Origin: Amorphophallus konjac
Lineage: Eukaryota; Streptophyta; Magnoliopsida; Alismatales; Araceae
Length of the DNA: 64,000 bases
Direction of reading: 5' to 3'
Assembly (NCBI GenBank): GCA_022559845.1
Contig: CM040118.1
Span: 231,307,224-231,371,223, forward strand
How positions within the stretch are numbered: the first letter of the stretch is position 1; each line of letters opens with the position of its first letter. Positions 34,009 to 44,636 of this stretch are shown here, piece after piece. Both the position numbers and the translations under genes were made by a program. Under the pieces are notes generated by a model. The model had not been told where the DNA came from, ran no database searches, and worked only from the letters and a program-made list of their open reading frames with translations.

Positions 34009-34121
34009 GTCAAGAGGCTGAGGAAATAGAGCAGATTGAAGTTGTTGATTTATCACAAGAAGTACAAGGGACTAAGGGTAGCACCTAGCATCAAATTCGA
34101 AGTTTAAAGATTTTAGAAGAG
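34009..34121 (+). other. E 5' LTR: putative micro-exon 3 (113 nt)
   Basis: Lies between ACATCCTTAG and GTAGGTTATC after a 78-base U-rich intron-like segment. Phase 1 reading gives QEAEEIEQIEVVDLSQEV, so exons 2 and 3 look like a tandem duplication and join in frame. A TAG near the end is present in both LTR copies. Confidence 0.4.
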
Positions 34122-34399
34122 GTAGGTTATCTCATGATTGGTAAAAACAACTTGTTAGGAATAAAAGCCCTCTGGTTGTGCTTGATTTCATGCGTTCTAG
34201 ACTAAGAATTTTATGATCTAATAGTTCTATACATTCATGCATCTCTTAGCCCTAAATGGAAATTTAAAGATATTATCTTGTCTATTCACTAAACCCATGC
34301 ATATAGTTGGCCTATACTTCGTTATCATGACTAGGACAGTGGTAGTATTTTGATTTCCAGGCATGTTATATTTTCATAAACCTTTACTTAGTTTACTGC

Positions 34400-35285
34400 C
34401 AGCAGATTCTCTGACGCACCAACGTAAGACCGTCACATGAATGTAACGGCCTTACGATAGACCGTCACACCCTATTGTGTTTTATTGTTCTATTGTCTGT
34501 AACGCACCCTAGCAGGAGCATTACACCACTGTAACGGCCCCTCGATAAACCTTCATAAGCACTGTAACGCGCCTATCCTAGACCGTCAGACCCCAGTGTT
34601 CTGCCAGCCCAAGGTAGAATAATAACCAGTTAAGTTTACTTATAAATAAGCTTAGATAGCTAAGTTGGACCTGTTATCATGACTTCAAGTTTAGTTACTG
34701 ATTCATAATCAAAGTGCATGGTTAATGTGTCTTAGGCTATTTTAAGTTATGATAATTTCATTGGCTAAAACACTATAGTTTTATATTCTAAATCATGATT
34801 TTCCAATGTTGTATTGACGGAGTTTTATCTTGGTTTCACATTATTACACATTCTTTTTTATCTATAGAGTCATTTCTCTAAGTACATGGCGTATATTCAG
34901 GTATATGTCCATTAGTTACACTTTGCACTATAGGAACATTATTCTTGGACATGAGGACCTCTCTATTGGATATTCCTTCCAATGGACTAGGAAATCTCGT
35001 TTCAAGGCCTCCGTAATTCTCCGCGAGCCTAGGATTCCCACTAGGACGCCGAGTTGGTTGTACCATTAAAGCCCATTGATTAGATTACACTATCGAAGTT
35101 TTTGGTTATCAGTAATGTAACGGCTCTATGTTGGACCGTCAGGCACAAGTAACGGCCCAATATACGACCGTCACATTCAACTGAGTCCGATTTCTTGGTT
35201 CTGGATTCAGACTAATGTAACGGCCCAATACTGGAGCGTCACATCATGTAACAGCCCAGTACACGACCGTCACACTACTTGAGTA
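34400..35285. repeat. E: TGTAACGGCC...GACCGTCACA hairpin cluster
   Basis: At least eight facing pairs occur, for example GTAACGGCCTTACGATAGAC followed by CGTCACA, and GTAACGGCCC...GACCGTCACA at about 35153. One earlier pair is at 33451-33512, upstream of the TATA box. Confidence 0.8.
34956..35073 (+). other. Conserved leader block, E copy
   Basis: TTGGATATTCCTTCC, GGCCTCCGTAATTCTCCGCG, CACTAGGACGCCGAGTTGGT and TGTACC. The E 3' LTR fragment ends before this point. Confidence 0.85.
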
Positions 35286-35830
35286 TTTTAACCCAAGGTG
35301 GACCAAGGGTTGATATTCCAAGGTTTCTAGATGGACTATTGATGATCTAGAACTTATCATATTGATCAAGAAACCTAAATTGTTTATTACTTTAATAGTA
35401 TCTTCATGTTGATGCGAAGATACCTATTGGGCAAGTGTGCTCATTACATATTTCTAATCTTTTCAGGAGATGGAAGTGATTTGAATTCGGATTAAGGTTA
35501 TACAAGTAGCGGGTCCGAGAGCGAATGAAAGTATTGTCAAGATGAGCGTGAAGACTTAGGAAGGTCTATATTGTTTAGATTGAGTCTATGTAATTTTTCT
35601 ATTTCTTGAGTCTGATAGATTGGAATAAGTTGAATTAGTGGTTGTATTTGAATACTTGATTATTATGAAATAAAGTTGGAGTTTGAGTAAATATTGTGCA
35701 ATTGCATTTATGTGTGTGATTGTCTTGCGCTCTGATCATTCTTGCTTGCATGAGGCTTACCATGACGGCTATCTGCGCTCCCCGAGTTAGTCTTCTGCTG
35801 TAATAAAGGCTCGGGGCGTGATAGTTAAGT

Positions 35831-35843
35831 TGGTATCAGAGCC
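35831..35843 (+). other. E primer-binding site (initiator tRNA-Met)
   Basis: TGGTATCAGAGCC, a perfect 13-base match to the usual site, seven bases after the LTR end. Confidence 0.95.
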
Positions 35844-36183
35844 TAAGTCTCAGGACTTAGGAAGAAGAGTCATGTCATAGGAAAAGTCTAAGGTTTAAGG
35901 ACCCCTACCTATGAACTAAGGAAGAAATTTTCCTACCCATGTGAGAATTGGGTAGAGCCCGGGATAAGATAGTTAATTAGTTTTAAGATTGATTTTCCTT
36001 CCTTGGCATTAAGTACAAGAAGCATCCTACTATCATATCTTCTTTTCACGCTTGCAAACATATCTCGCAAGGATGTGAAGCTTTTCTTGCTTCTGTCATT
36101 GTTGCCGAATCCAAGGAGATTATCTTAGCAGACATCCCTATTGTAAATGAGGTCCCAGACGTGTTTCCATCTGAATTACCCAG
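35844..36183 (+). pseudogene. pol: E leader joined to the pre-reverse-transcriptase linker; gag and protease deleted
   Basis: After about 160 bases of leader the sequence switches, with no gag, to a frame reading HISQGCEAFLASVIVAESKE and then VNEVPDVFPSELP, the region just before reverse transcriptase. About 2 kb (gag, zinc knuckles, protease) present in D is absent, so E is an internal-deletion derivative. F is inserted at 36184; the codons resume at 46108. Confidence 0.8.
36179..36183. repeat. Element F target-site duplication, left copy (CCCAG)
   Basis: Exact match to 46108-46112. Removing F and one copy restores [10 protein letters not shown] in frame. Confidence 0.97.
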
Positions 36184-37675
36184 TGTAGACACGCTAAAAT
36201 TGACATTATTTTGAGTATATTTCATATTGCCGAGCAATGTCCCATTTGACCCTCAAATTAGCTTGTTTGAGTGGTTTTTTCTATTTTTATTGAATTTCTC
36301 CTATTTTTCCCATTTTTATTGAATTTTTCCTATTTTTATCCCATTTTTCCCATTTTTATTGAATTTTTCCTATTTTTTTAGATTTTCTGGGCATTTATCT
36401 GAATATTTTGAAATTCACGACCTGGGTAAGGGCGTGTTTTTAAAACACGACCTGATCTAGGGCGTTTCTTGGAGAAAGGACGCCCACGCCTGAGGGCGTC
36501 AATTCTTCATGTTTGACCGACTTCCCTCACTTTAAAGACTTGAAATTAACGCCCTTCCCAGGGGCGTGTTTTTTAAACGTGGCCTTGGTTGAGGCGTGTT
36601 TTACTATTGGAGTTTTTATTTCTAAAATTGGTTTTGAAAGAAACGCCCTTGTGCAGGGCGTGTTTTTAAGAAACGCCCTCTGGGCAGGTCGTCAATTCAA
36701 CAATTGACGCCCTGAACCACGTCGTGCTTCACTTTTGTGCTCCGAACGAACGCAGTCTTTCCCAGAGAGACTCCTGCTTCGTTTGGGCTCTTGCCCAGCT
36801 TAATCCTCCCCTATTTGGGCTCTTGCCTGTTCTTATCTCTTCCTCCTTTGGACTCTTCCCTCCTTATCTCCTTTTCTATCTTATTAATAGAGCTTCTGAG
36901 CTTTGTTGATCGGTTGGACTCCGGATGCTTCTCCCTCCGTTGTTATTCTTCTCTTTTGTTTTCTATTTTTTGTTTGTTTTCCTTTTTCTTTCTTCACGCA
37001 GGGCGCTGTTGTGTGGCTGAAGGAGGAGCTCATATGCTCAAGCTTCATCCATCAAAGCTTCCTCCCGATCGAGTATCAAAGCCAAGAAGAAGAAGGAGCA
37101 TCACAGGCCCCCCCTTATCTTGTAATTCTATTCTTTTATTGCATTAGTTCATGCATGAATGTTCATCTGCCATTCACTCTAACTCAACCGCGTTGAGTCT
37201 TTCCAACAGTGCAACACTTGCACATATCTTCTTTTAGTATTTGCATCTTCATACATTCATATCATTCATCTCCCACACCCTCTTTGCATAGGGGTTTAAG
37301 GGCAACCACCCTTAAGGTGTGTTCTTCACCATGATTTCATGCTCATATTTTTATTTAGGATTTGATGCTACACTCACCATGTTTCTAATCCATATCTTTG
37401 TTGGTGTTTGTTTTTGTTTGCAATGGTAATTAATTGAAGAACTCTCTTCATCGGCCGGCCGATTTAGAAGAGAAAGGAGCACTCACAATCCCCGCGCTTT
37501 TAAAGGTATTTTTCGCGATCCCTCCATGATTTTCATTATTATCATTTGAGGCCTTCGTGTCTCTGGCGATCACGTTATTCCACCTTGGCACCTCGTGCTA
37601 TTTCCATGCTTGCCTATTGTTCCTTTACCTTTATTTTTATTTGTTAAGTAGATCTTTTAAAAATTAGAATCTACA
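36184..37675 (+). mobile_element. F 5' LTR
   Basis: TGTAGACACGC to AGAATCTACA. It contains a tandem T-rich repeat (about 36275-36380, unit like CCCATTTTTATTGAATTTTT) and eight CGCC/GGGCG hairpins at 36418-36725. Short frames here (for example 36903-37196) are present in both LTRs but lack any recognised domain. Confidence 0.93.
36418..36725. repeat. F LTR hairpin array (eight units)
   Basis: Units such as GACGCCCACGCCTGAGGGCG, ACGCCCTTCCCAGGGGCGTG and ACGCCCTTGTGCAGGGCGTG: an RCGCCC arm, 6-9-base loop, GGGCGY arm, then a T-rich stretch. Repeated in the 3' LTR at 44850-45160. Confidence 0.85.
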
Positions 37676-37678
37676 AAT

Positions 37679-37697
37679 TGGCGATCACGGTGGGACC
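37679..37697 (+). other. F putative primer-binding site
   Basis: TGGCGATCACGGTGGGACC, three bases after the LTR end. It partly matches the TGGCGCCCACCGTGGGG site complementary to tRNA-Lys used by some Tat elements. The tRNA is uncertain. Confidence 0.5.
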
Positions 37698-37976
37698 CCT
37701 ATTGTTCTTTTTTTTGATTACCCCTTTCCCCTTTGGCACCCTCGCGTGCCCTTTCCCCTTGGTACCCTCGGTACCCTTTCCCTTGTGTCCCACGGGCACA
37801 CTCTATTGTGCTTTGCAATTCCCCACTAGTGTTTGGCTAGTTTGATTAGATTCTTTTTTTTTAGAGATTCCACTTATCCTTTTAAAAATAAAAAATTGAT
37901 GAGCATGTTATTGTTTATATTGATTGCCTTGGGGTTGTGAGTGTTCCTGTTAATATTTCTGGCCGTGGGGTGTTTC

Positions 37977-38525
37977 TGGGAATTAACGCCTCTGTCGGAG
38001 GCGCTTTTTAATTTCACGCCCTTACCAAAGGGCGTTTTCTTCTTGTTTAGCGCCTTCTGGCAGGGCGTTTTCCAGCGCGTCCTGGTGTCCCTGGTGCTCT
38101 GTGAATTAACGCCCTACCAGAGGGCGCCTTTTTATTGCATAGCACCTCACCCAGGGGCGTGTCTTGATTTGGCTGTGCATCCCCTGAGAGTTGACGCCCT
38201 CAGCCGGAGACGTCCATTTGATTTATAGCGCCCCCTGCCAGGGCGTCTTTTTACTGGGTTATTATTATATTGTGCTGCTTTGCCCTGCTGGTTTCTGAAT
38301 TCACGCCCCTCTGGAGGGCATTTTTTTTATCTCGGCTGTTAACGCCCTACCACAGGTCACCTTTATATTGTTTAGCGCCTCACCCATGGGCGTTTCTTGA
38401 GTTTTAGCGCCTTGAATCAGGGCGCGTTTTATGCCGCCCATGGGCCCTCCACAGTGTTTCACGCCCTGCCCCAGGGCGTCTCTTTGTTGGTAGCGACCTT
38501 CCCCCGGTCGTCTTCTTCCTGTGTT
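37977..38525. repeat. F leader hairpin array (about thirteen units)
   Basis: Same design as the LTR array: ACGCCTCTGTCGGAGGCGC, ACGCCCTTACCAAAGGGCGT, ACGCCCTACCAGAGGGCGCC, GCGCCCCCTGCCAGGGCGTC, ACGCCCTGCCCCAGGGCGTC and others, each followed by a T-rich spacer of 10-25 bases. It lies between the primer site and the ORF. Confidence 0.85.
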
Positions 38526-38685
38526 TTTCAGAGCCGTGCTCCAGTGATTATCATATTGATTGCTCCTGTTTATCATTGTGATTTGCTTATATCTCCTGGT
38601 ATTGCATTCATTCATCTATTTGCACTGGTTTGGGAGACCTCCTCTCTCCTCACTAGGATTCCACACACCCTCTTGGAATCGGGAC

Positions 38686-38805
38686 GACCCTCCATTGAGC
38701 ATTCCGTCTCTTTGGACCGGAAATCCCTTTTCCAAGCCTCCATAAGTCCCCGCACCCGTGGATTCCTTCACGGACGCCGGGCAGGTTGTACCCTTTGAAG
38801 TCCCG
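38686..38805 (+). other. Conserved leader block, F copy
   Basis: CCCTCCATTGAGCATTCCGT, GCCTCCATAAGTCCCCGCAC, GGATTCC, GGACGCCGGGCAGGTTGTAC then CC: the same order and spacing as the chromovirus LTR copies. Here it is in the internal leader of an element from another lineage. Confidence 0.8.
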
Positions 38806-39009
38806 AATTAGTTGGCCTAAACGTGGTGAGAGAGTGTTCCTAGTTGGCATTGGAGTTAAATCATATTGAAACTAGGATCCCACCTTGTGTGAATCACATC
38901 AATCTTATTAAAATTCATTAATTCACCAAGGTTCAAACATAAAAATCAAGGTAACCATTTCAACTTGGGTGTGTTTCTTTGCCAATTGTTTGCACATTAA
39001 ATTGCTTGC

Positions 39010-41874
39010 ATGGCTTACTTTGATAGACAAAACAACATGTTCAATTCAATTAATGTTCATGAGGGTGATCAACCTGGCACATCTTATTCCCCTCAAATTC
39101 AACATGTTCATCATTCTCACCATACTTTCAAGGGACCACGTCCTCATTCTTATGGTCATGCCCGACCCATGGGCAATGTCCATCCTCATGGTCCCCCTAC
39201 TCAATTTCAAGCCACTACTCCTACGGGACCGCCTCGTCCCAATGATGAGAAGGTCTCCCAGATTTTGCATGCATTAGATCATCTCACCCCTCAACAGATC
39301 CAAGCCCTTAAGGCCGCTGTTGAGGGTGCATCTCCTTCATCTCCCCCTTCCAATCCTAATCGGGTGGCCCATCACCCACCTCCCTCTTCTATTCACGACC
39401 CTCCACGGGTGGCCCATCACCCACTTCCCTCTTCCACTCATGTTCCTAATCGGGTAGCCCATTACCCATCTCCTTCTATTCACACTCCTCCTCGGGTGGT
39501 CCGACACCCGCCTCCTTCTATTCCTCCTCCATCACGGCCCCGAGGCCCATTTACTCCTTGCAATGCGGCCCGTCCGGGTTCTTTTATGGGTCATCCCGTC
39601 AACTCCCCTCCACGGCCTTTTTATGCGGCCCCTCCTCCTTCAAGGCCCTGCCAGCCCTCGGTTGTTCAAGTCACACCCCTCCAACAATCTCTGCTTGATA
39701 AGATTACTTTGATGGAGGAACAATTAAGAAGGGTCACGGCTCCTCCTACTCCGGTCAATCCTCTCCATGCCGCTCTGGACGAGATTACAAAGATGGAGAG
39801 AGAATGGAAAGATAGGAGGGATGATTATGGCATCGGCATTTCAAGTGAACAAGAGTCGGCGTTTGAAGAATCCAAGGCAGTATATGATGAAGCTCCGCAG
39901 GCACCCCTTCCGAGTTTCCTTAACTTTCCGCTTTCCCCATTTTCATTCGATGAACCCCCTGCTCAGGAGGAAACCACTCCTAATTCAACCCCTATTTATG
40001 AGACTAGTTGGTGTTACGACGATGGGTCGATATTCCAATCGCCCGCGCCGGCGCCTATTGAGTCTCTTCCCATTCCCACTCCCACTCCTAACACCGCTCG
40101 CCCCGTCCGGCATTTCCTACGCACCAAACCTTCACCCATTAACCCTCCACTAATTAAATCTCCACCTATTAAGCCATCAACCTCCACACCATCGGCCTCC
40201 ACCGAGCCTACCATTGAACTGTCCCTAATTCAACCTCCCGTTATCCCATTACCACCATCCCTAAAGCCCACTTTACCTACCCCACCATTTAACCCTTCAC
40301 CCTTACCTATGGTTAATCCTGAGCAAGATCCACCACTTTTTGCACTCGAGCTAACCCCGACCGCTTGCAAGCAAAGGGAGAAACTCGATGTGTTTGAACC
40401 TCCGCCTCCACTTACGCCAACACTTTCCATTATACCTCCACCACTCACAAAGCCTTCCGCCTCCGCTTCACCTCCTTCTACTACTCGGAATGTGGGTGCT
40501 TCTGCAAGTATATGTGCCGAAGATGATCAAGAGCCGGGCAAGACAGATTTGGCCATGGCCGTGATGTTCAAGACCCAAGAATTTATTTGCCGGATGCCAA
40601 TCCGGATCATTGTGCCAAGCATGATTGAAGAGGCCAAGTCGCCACCACGCCAAGCATTGATGCTGCGTAAGGGCCGGGCAGGGCACTCTTTGTTCCAATT
40701 TCCAAATCTTGAACTCCTCGGCAACATGATGCTTCCAAGCCTAACTTTCCAACTCCCTCCCGCTATTACTTTTCACCTTCCAAGGGAGTTGTTATTTACC
40801 ATTGAAGCTTCATCATGGGGTTATGCTTTGTCCATTAAGCCAGTTGGCTATACTCTCTCACTGCCGTGAAGGGGCAGTTATTTTGGCACTAAGGGGCCTT
40901 CCACTCCTTTATCCACCCCATCCATATTCTTGTCGATCGCGTTTTCTTCATGGGCCACTTCCAGGGGAAAGAGGAGGACCTCGCCCTCTCACCCTTCGTA
41001 TTCTTCTTATTTTTCATCTTCCTTCATGCATTCATTCTATTCACTGCATTCATCGCATCCATCATATTGCATGCAATTGCACTTCTTCTTTCCCGGGTTT
41101 CCGAACCCGTATCTTCTCCGTCTTCCGGCACCGTCGGATCCTCCGCATTTCCCATCTTATTCATATTCATCTTCATTACTCGGGCATCGCACCCCTTTCC
41201 AACCTTTTCATCTCCCAGATTTCTCTCCCTTCTTCCCAGGGCATCGCGTCCCTCGGCATTTTCTTCCTCCGGAACCTCCGGACTTTTCCCTCGGGCACGA
41301 CGCCCCTTTCAATCTTCTCCTTCCTGATTTACTTCCTCCGGAACCTCCGAACTTTCCCTTTGGGCACGACGCCCCTCTCCACCTTTTTTATTTGCTTCAT
41401 CTGGAACCTCTGGACTTTTCCCTCGGGCACGACGCCCCTTTCCACCTTCTCCTTCCTGATTTCATTCCTCCGGAACCTCCGGATTTTTCTCTCCTCCCTG
41501 GGCATCGCGTCCCTCAGCATTTGCTTCCTCCGGAACCTCCGTACCCTCCATCTTTCTTCCGATTCATCTTTCTAATCTTCCTGAACATCACATCCTTCAT
41601 TTTTTTCTTCCTTTTCCATCATCTTTTTCCCTATTTCATCTCAGGGCATCGCGTCCCTTCTTTTTTCATCCCTCCGGAGCCTCCGGATGATTTCTCCTCT
41701 CACGATTCTCCTCTGCCTCCGGACCCTCCAGATCCGCCTCTTTCCATCTACCAATTTCTTCTTCTAATTCCTCCTGATTCTAGGTCCGACCCAACTTCTT
41801 CCACATCCACTGCCTTGGGCATCTGCCCATTCTCCCATTGCTTTCGAGGCTTTAGTCCTCATTCCTCCTTCTAA
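39010..41874 (+). CDS. F proline-rich ORF of unknown function, one in-frame TGA
   Basis: ATG at 39010 opens 619 codons to a TGA at 40867-40869; the same frame then stays open to TAA at 41872, about 955 codons in all. Residues 1-60 are His-rich (HVHHSHHTFKGPRPHSYGHA). Residues 80-105 hold a helix (DEKVSQILHALDHLTPQQIQ). Next come about five RVAHHPPPSS-like repeats (residues 115-175), a coiled-coil-like part (LLDKITLMEEQLRRV; LDEITKMEREWKDRRDDYG, residues 230-280), a long Pro/Ser/Thr-rich stretch, and a globular-looking part at 500-619 (MFKTQEFICRMPIRIIVPSM; FQLPPAITFHLPRELLFTI). Beyond the TGA are PPEPPDFSLGHDAP repeats. No zinc knuckle or enzyme motif. The TGA fits CGA to TGA decay or readthrough. 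It may be a rapidly evolving Gag substitute; function not assigned. Confidence 0.6.
41225..41560. repeat. F ORF tandem repeat (PEPPDFS.GHDAP)
   Basis: About five units of 60-66 bases containing CTCCGGAACCTCCGGACTTT and GGGCACGACGCCCC. At protein level PEPPDFSLGHDAPF.L..PD. Unit length keeps the frame. Confidence 0.75.
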
Positions 41875-43039
41875 TTCTCCTCTCCTTCTGTAGACTGTTC
41901 CATGTGATCAGGGTCTCCGCGCCTTAGTGAGGGAGTTCTAGCCCTCGCCTCTTTTCCTTTTTTTCCTTATTCATCTGAGTCTGGTCTTGGCACCACTCCT
42001 TCTTGTTAAGCCACTTACAATCCTTTGCTTCCAATCCTTTATCTGCCTAAGAGGACTATCCCACGATGATCAACCTCTCGTGGCAGCTGCTTTAACAAAG
42101 GTTGCAAGGTAATATATTGACGTAAGTATGCATTTATATGATATCATTACCTCATTACTTCACGCATGATTTTTAAAATGAAGTGCTTCCTAACAAGATT
42201 AAGAGTGGTGTTTTATATCTTTATCTTAGGCTTTTGTTAAATTAAATCATTGTTAAAAAGAGTCTTTAGGCTTGCTTATGCAGCACCTTGGTTAATAAGA
42301 ACCTCGCGCTGGGAATTCAACATTCTCTCCCTGCTTGTTAAGATCAACCCTCAGTTGGGCACCTCACACACTTCACGGCGTCCATAGCCGGCTCCTTTGG
42401 TTAAACATCGTTGCTACCTTGGCCATGCCATGAGTATATCTGAAAGTCTTTTCTCTTCTTTACTCAGCCACGTGCAGGGGAAAGAGGTTGACGGATGAGA
42501 TGACCAACCTTGGTAATCCCCATTACGAGAGGGGTCTCAAATAGGGGCAGTCTTGACCCAAACTAAATATGAATTTCATGATATACATCTCGCCAAAAGG
42601 GCTATTATGAAAATCAAGTCAGAATTTCGATAAAAGCAAGATTGTGAATTATGACATGACAAGAGTGGCAAAGTCCCCGCAGAGAAAATCATGGTCGTAT
42701 GCATGTCAAGGGTCTAAAAATCAAAGGCATAAAGCCTCGGCGTAATAGACTACCTCTTTGAGGGGGAACACCTTGGAAAGAATTCAAGTCCCGACATCTC
42801 CCATCCTGCATAAAGCTTATCTCCAATTATTCTTCTCTTCTCCCTCCAAGACCGAACATTTCTCAGGTATGGCCTTGGTAGGGGTACCGTTGATCAAGGG
42901 CAGTCGGTTATAGGGCGCCACCCTTCAATGCACGCCCAGCTTTGGGCAGTTTTTAGCAAAAGGGGAAGGAACGAGGACCCCTAGCCAGTGGTTTAAGACA
43001 CCCTTTGATGCTCCTTTAGCAATGTCTAACCAAAATCAA

Positions 43040-43230
43040 ACAAAATTGAATATTTCTTGTCCAAAATCTATAAAAATTTGAATATCTTTCCCAAAATTCA
43101 TAAAAATTGAAATATTTTTCAAAACCCATAAAAATTTGCATATTTTTCCAAAATTCATAAAAAATTGAGTATATTTTCAAAAACCACATAAAAATTTGCA
43201 TATTTCAAAAAAAACTCCATAAAAATTGCA
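43040..43230. repeat. AT-rich tandem repeat in F
   Basis: Six imperfect units of about 30 bases: CCAAAATTCATAAAAATTTG followed by an ATATTTTTC-like stretch. Confidence 0.85.
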
Positions 43231-44623
43231 TTGTATTTTCTGATGATGTTTGCAGGAACAGCTTTGCAAGGACCAAGAGCACGGGATGAGTCCTATCTCC
43301 ACTCATTGCTATCAATCTATTGATTCTCCCGATATTCTCATGACATGCCACCCTGAGCATTTTTGGTTATCACCTCCTTATATCATTTTGGTTATATCTC
43401 TTGATTATCATTCTGATTATTCATCTCCAAATCTTTCAATCAACTCCTACTAATTTCTCTTGATCAATTCTGCCGATGGGCATTATCAGATCTTGATCAT
43501 TCAACTCCAAATCTTGATTAGCCAAGTTGGCATCCTCATGATAAAATAACAAATAATGATGCTTTGTAATATCATGATTCAACTCATAATGGTTACTATG
43601 TTGTAACATGCTATTGATGCTTTAATTCATGCTACGCTTAAATGCCTTATTCATTGCTTGTTATCTTTTATATCTTGGCTGATGAATTTTTGAGCGCAGG
43701 ATAAGAAGCTCTTGGTCCCACCGACTGGGCATCATCATCCAAGCCCCACGGTGCTTGCAGCTCAGTTCTCAGTTCCCATGCTCATTGCACCACCATCTCC
43801 TGTATGCATTTTACTATATGTTACATATGCTACTAGATTATATCAAGGACATTGTGGCTTTGGTAAATCTGGAATTTGAGTTCCCCTTCATCAAAAATGA
43901 TGACGATTCCAGAGGCATCTTAGTCATACGGATAGGCCGTTGAACCGTCCGAGACTGGGGACGATGGTTCCTTTTTATGAGTTGGTGCGTGGATAAACGG
44001 GATTCGGCTTAGTATCAGCTCGTGAAATCCATTTCTTGACCCAGTCTTGGTAGCTTAGCAATATTATCCTTGATTATCTTATATTTTCATTTGATTTAAT
44101 TTTTCCTTTTAAACCCAGCATGCATTCATGTAGGAATTTGAAAAAATTGTTGAAAAATCATTCTGATGAGCTGACTTTGAGGGTTGAAGTTGATCTTAAT
44201 CTTTCCAGATATGAGATATTCCATGCCGGATTGAATCTTCAGTTCGTTTTGTTGCTGTTTTGGGTGATTTTCTCGAAAGCTCCTTGTTTGGATTTTTATC
44301 ATCTTATTTCAATCCTTTCCTTTGATCCACCTTGGCTGCAGCACGTCCACTGGCTGGTAACCGCTCCCCAATGGTGAAACTTACAGGTTTGTGACCTGGG
44401 GTACTTCCATCGCGCTGGAAGTTGATCATTTATTTTATCTCCTTCGTGCACCGCGTGCACAACTCCCCTTTTATCCAAACATTGTTGATTTCATTGAATT
44501 TTCCGAGATTTGCTTCATCTCGTGCTTTTGACTTGATTCTCAACAAGTGATGTTGATTGCGTGTCTCATCACACATTGGCATCTACTTTTCAGTTTGCTA
44601 CGCTCCCTTGCAAAGCAGACGCC

Positions 44624-44636
44624 AAGGCGGGGCAGC
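44624..44636 (+). other. F polypurine tract
   Basis: AAGGCGGGGCAGC directly before the 3' LTR start TGTAGACAC; short and not fully purine. Confidence 0.6.

Larger units (their letters stand above)
34122..35466 (+). other. E: putative long leader intron
   Basis: GTAGGTTATCTC at 34122 (the first 60 bases align with A: TTGTTAGGAA.AAAAGCCCTCTG) to TCTTTTCAG at 35466. The next exon would read on through DGSDLNSD and end SSGSESE stop, similar to SSGESESE stop in A (55112 onward). Confidence 0.4.
33131..35823 (+). mobile_element. Element E 5' LTR (chromovirus, 2693 bp)
   Basis: Starts TGTAAGACCCC and ends CTCGGGGCGTGATA (CA to TA). The preceding ATGTA would be the target copy; its partner is lost. 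TATA TATAAATA at 33672; putative exons at 33817-33930 and 34009-34121; hairpin words TAACGGCC...GACCGTCAC (34400-35280); conserved block 34956-35073; acceptor module 35422-35466. Confidence 0.92.
41875..44636 (+). mobile_element. F non-coding 3' internal region
   Basis: 2.7 kb with no credible frame. Contains the AT-rich tandem repeat at 43040-43230 and a polypurine tract at the end. Pieces such as the GGTAATCCCCATTACGAG segment (about 42511) show local dyads. Nothing like pol is seen. Confidence 0.6.

Noticed and set aside
36903..37196. 97-136-codon frames in the F LTRs (for example LPSLILPYLGSC)
   Set aside because: They survive in both LTRs only because the LTRs are nearly identical; low complexity and no domain.
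36418..38525. Rho-independent terminators (GC hairpin plus T-run)
   Set aside because: Arms are only 5-7 bp and repeated in tandem in a eukaryotic element; bacterial terminators make no sense here.
40014..40698. Gly- and Val-rich minus-strand frames across the F ORF
   Set aside because: Mirror frames of the proline-rich coding strand.
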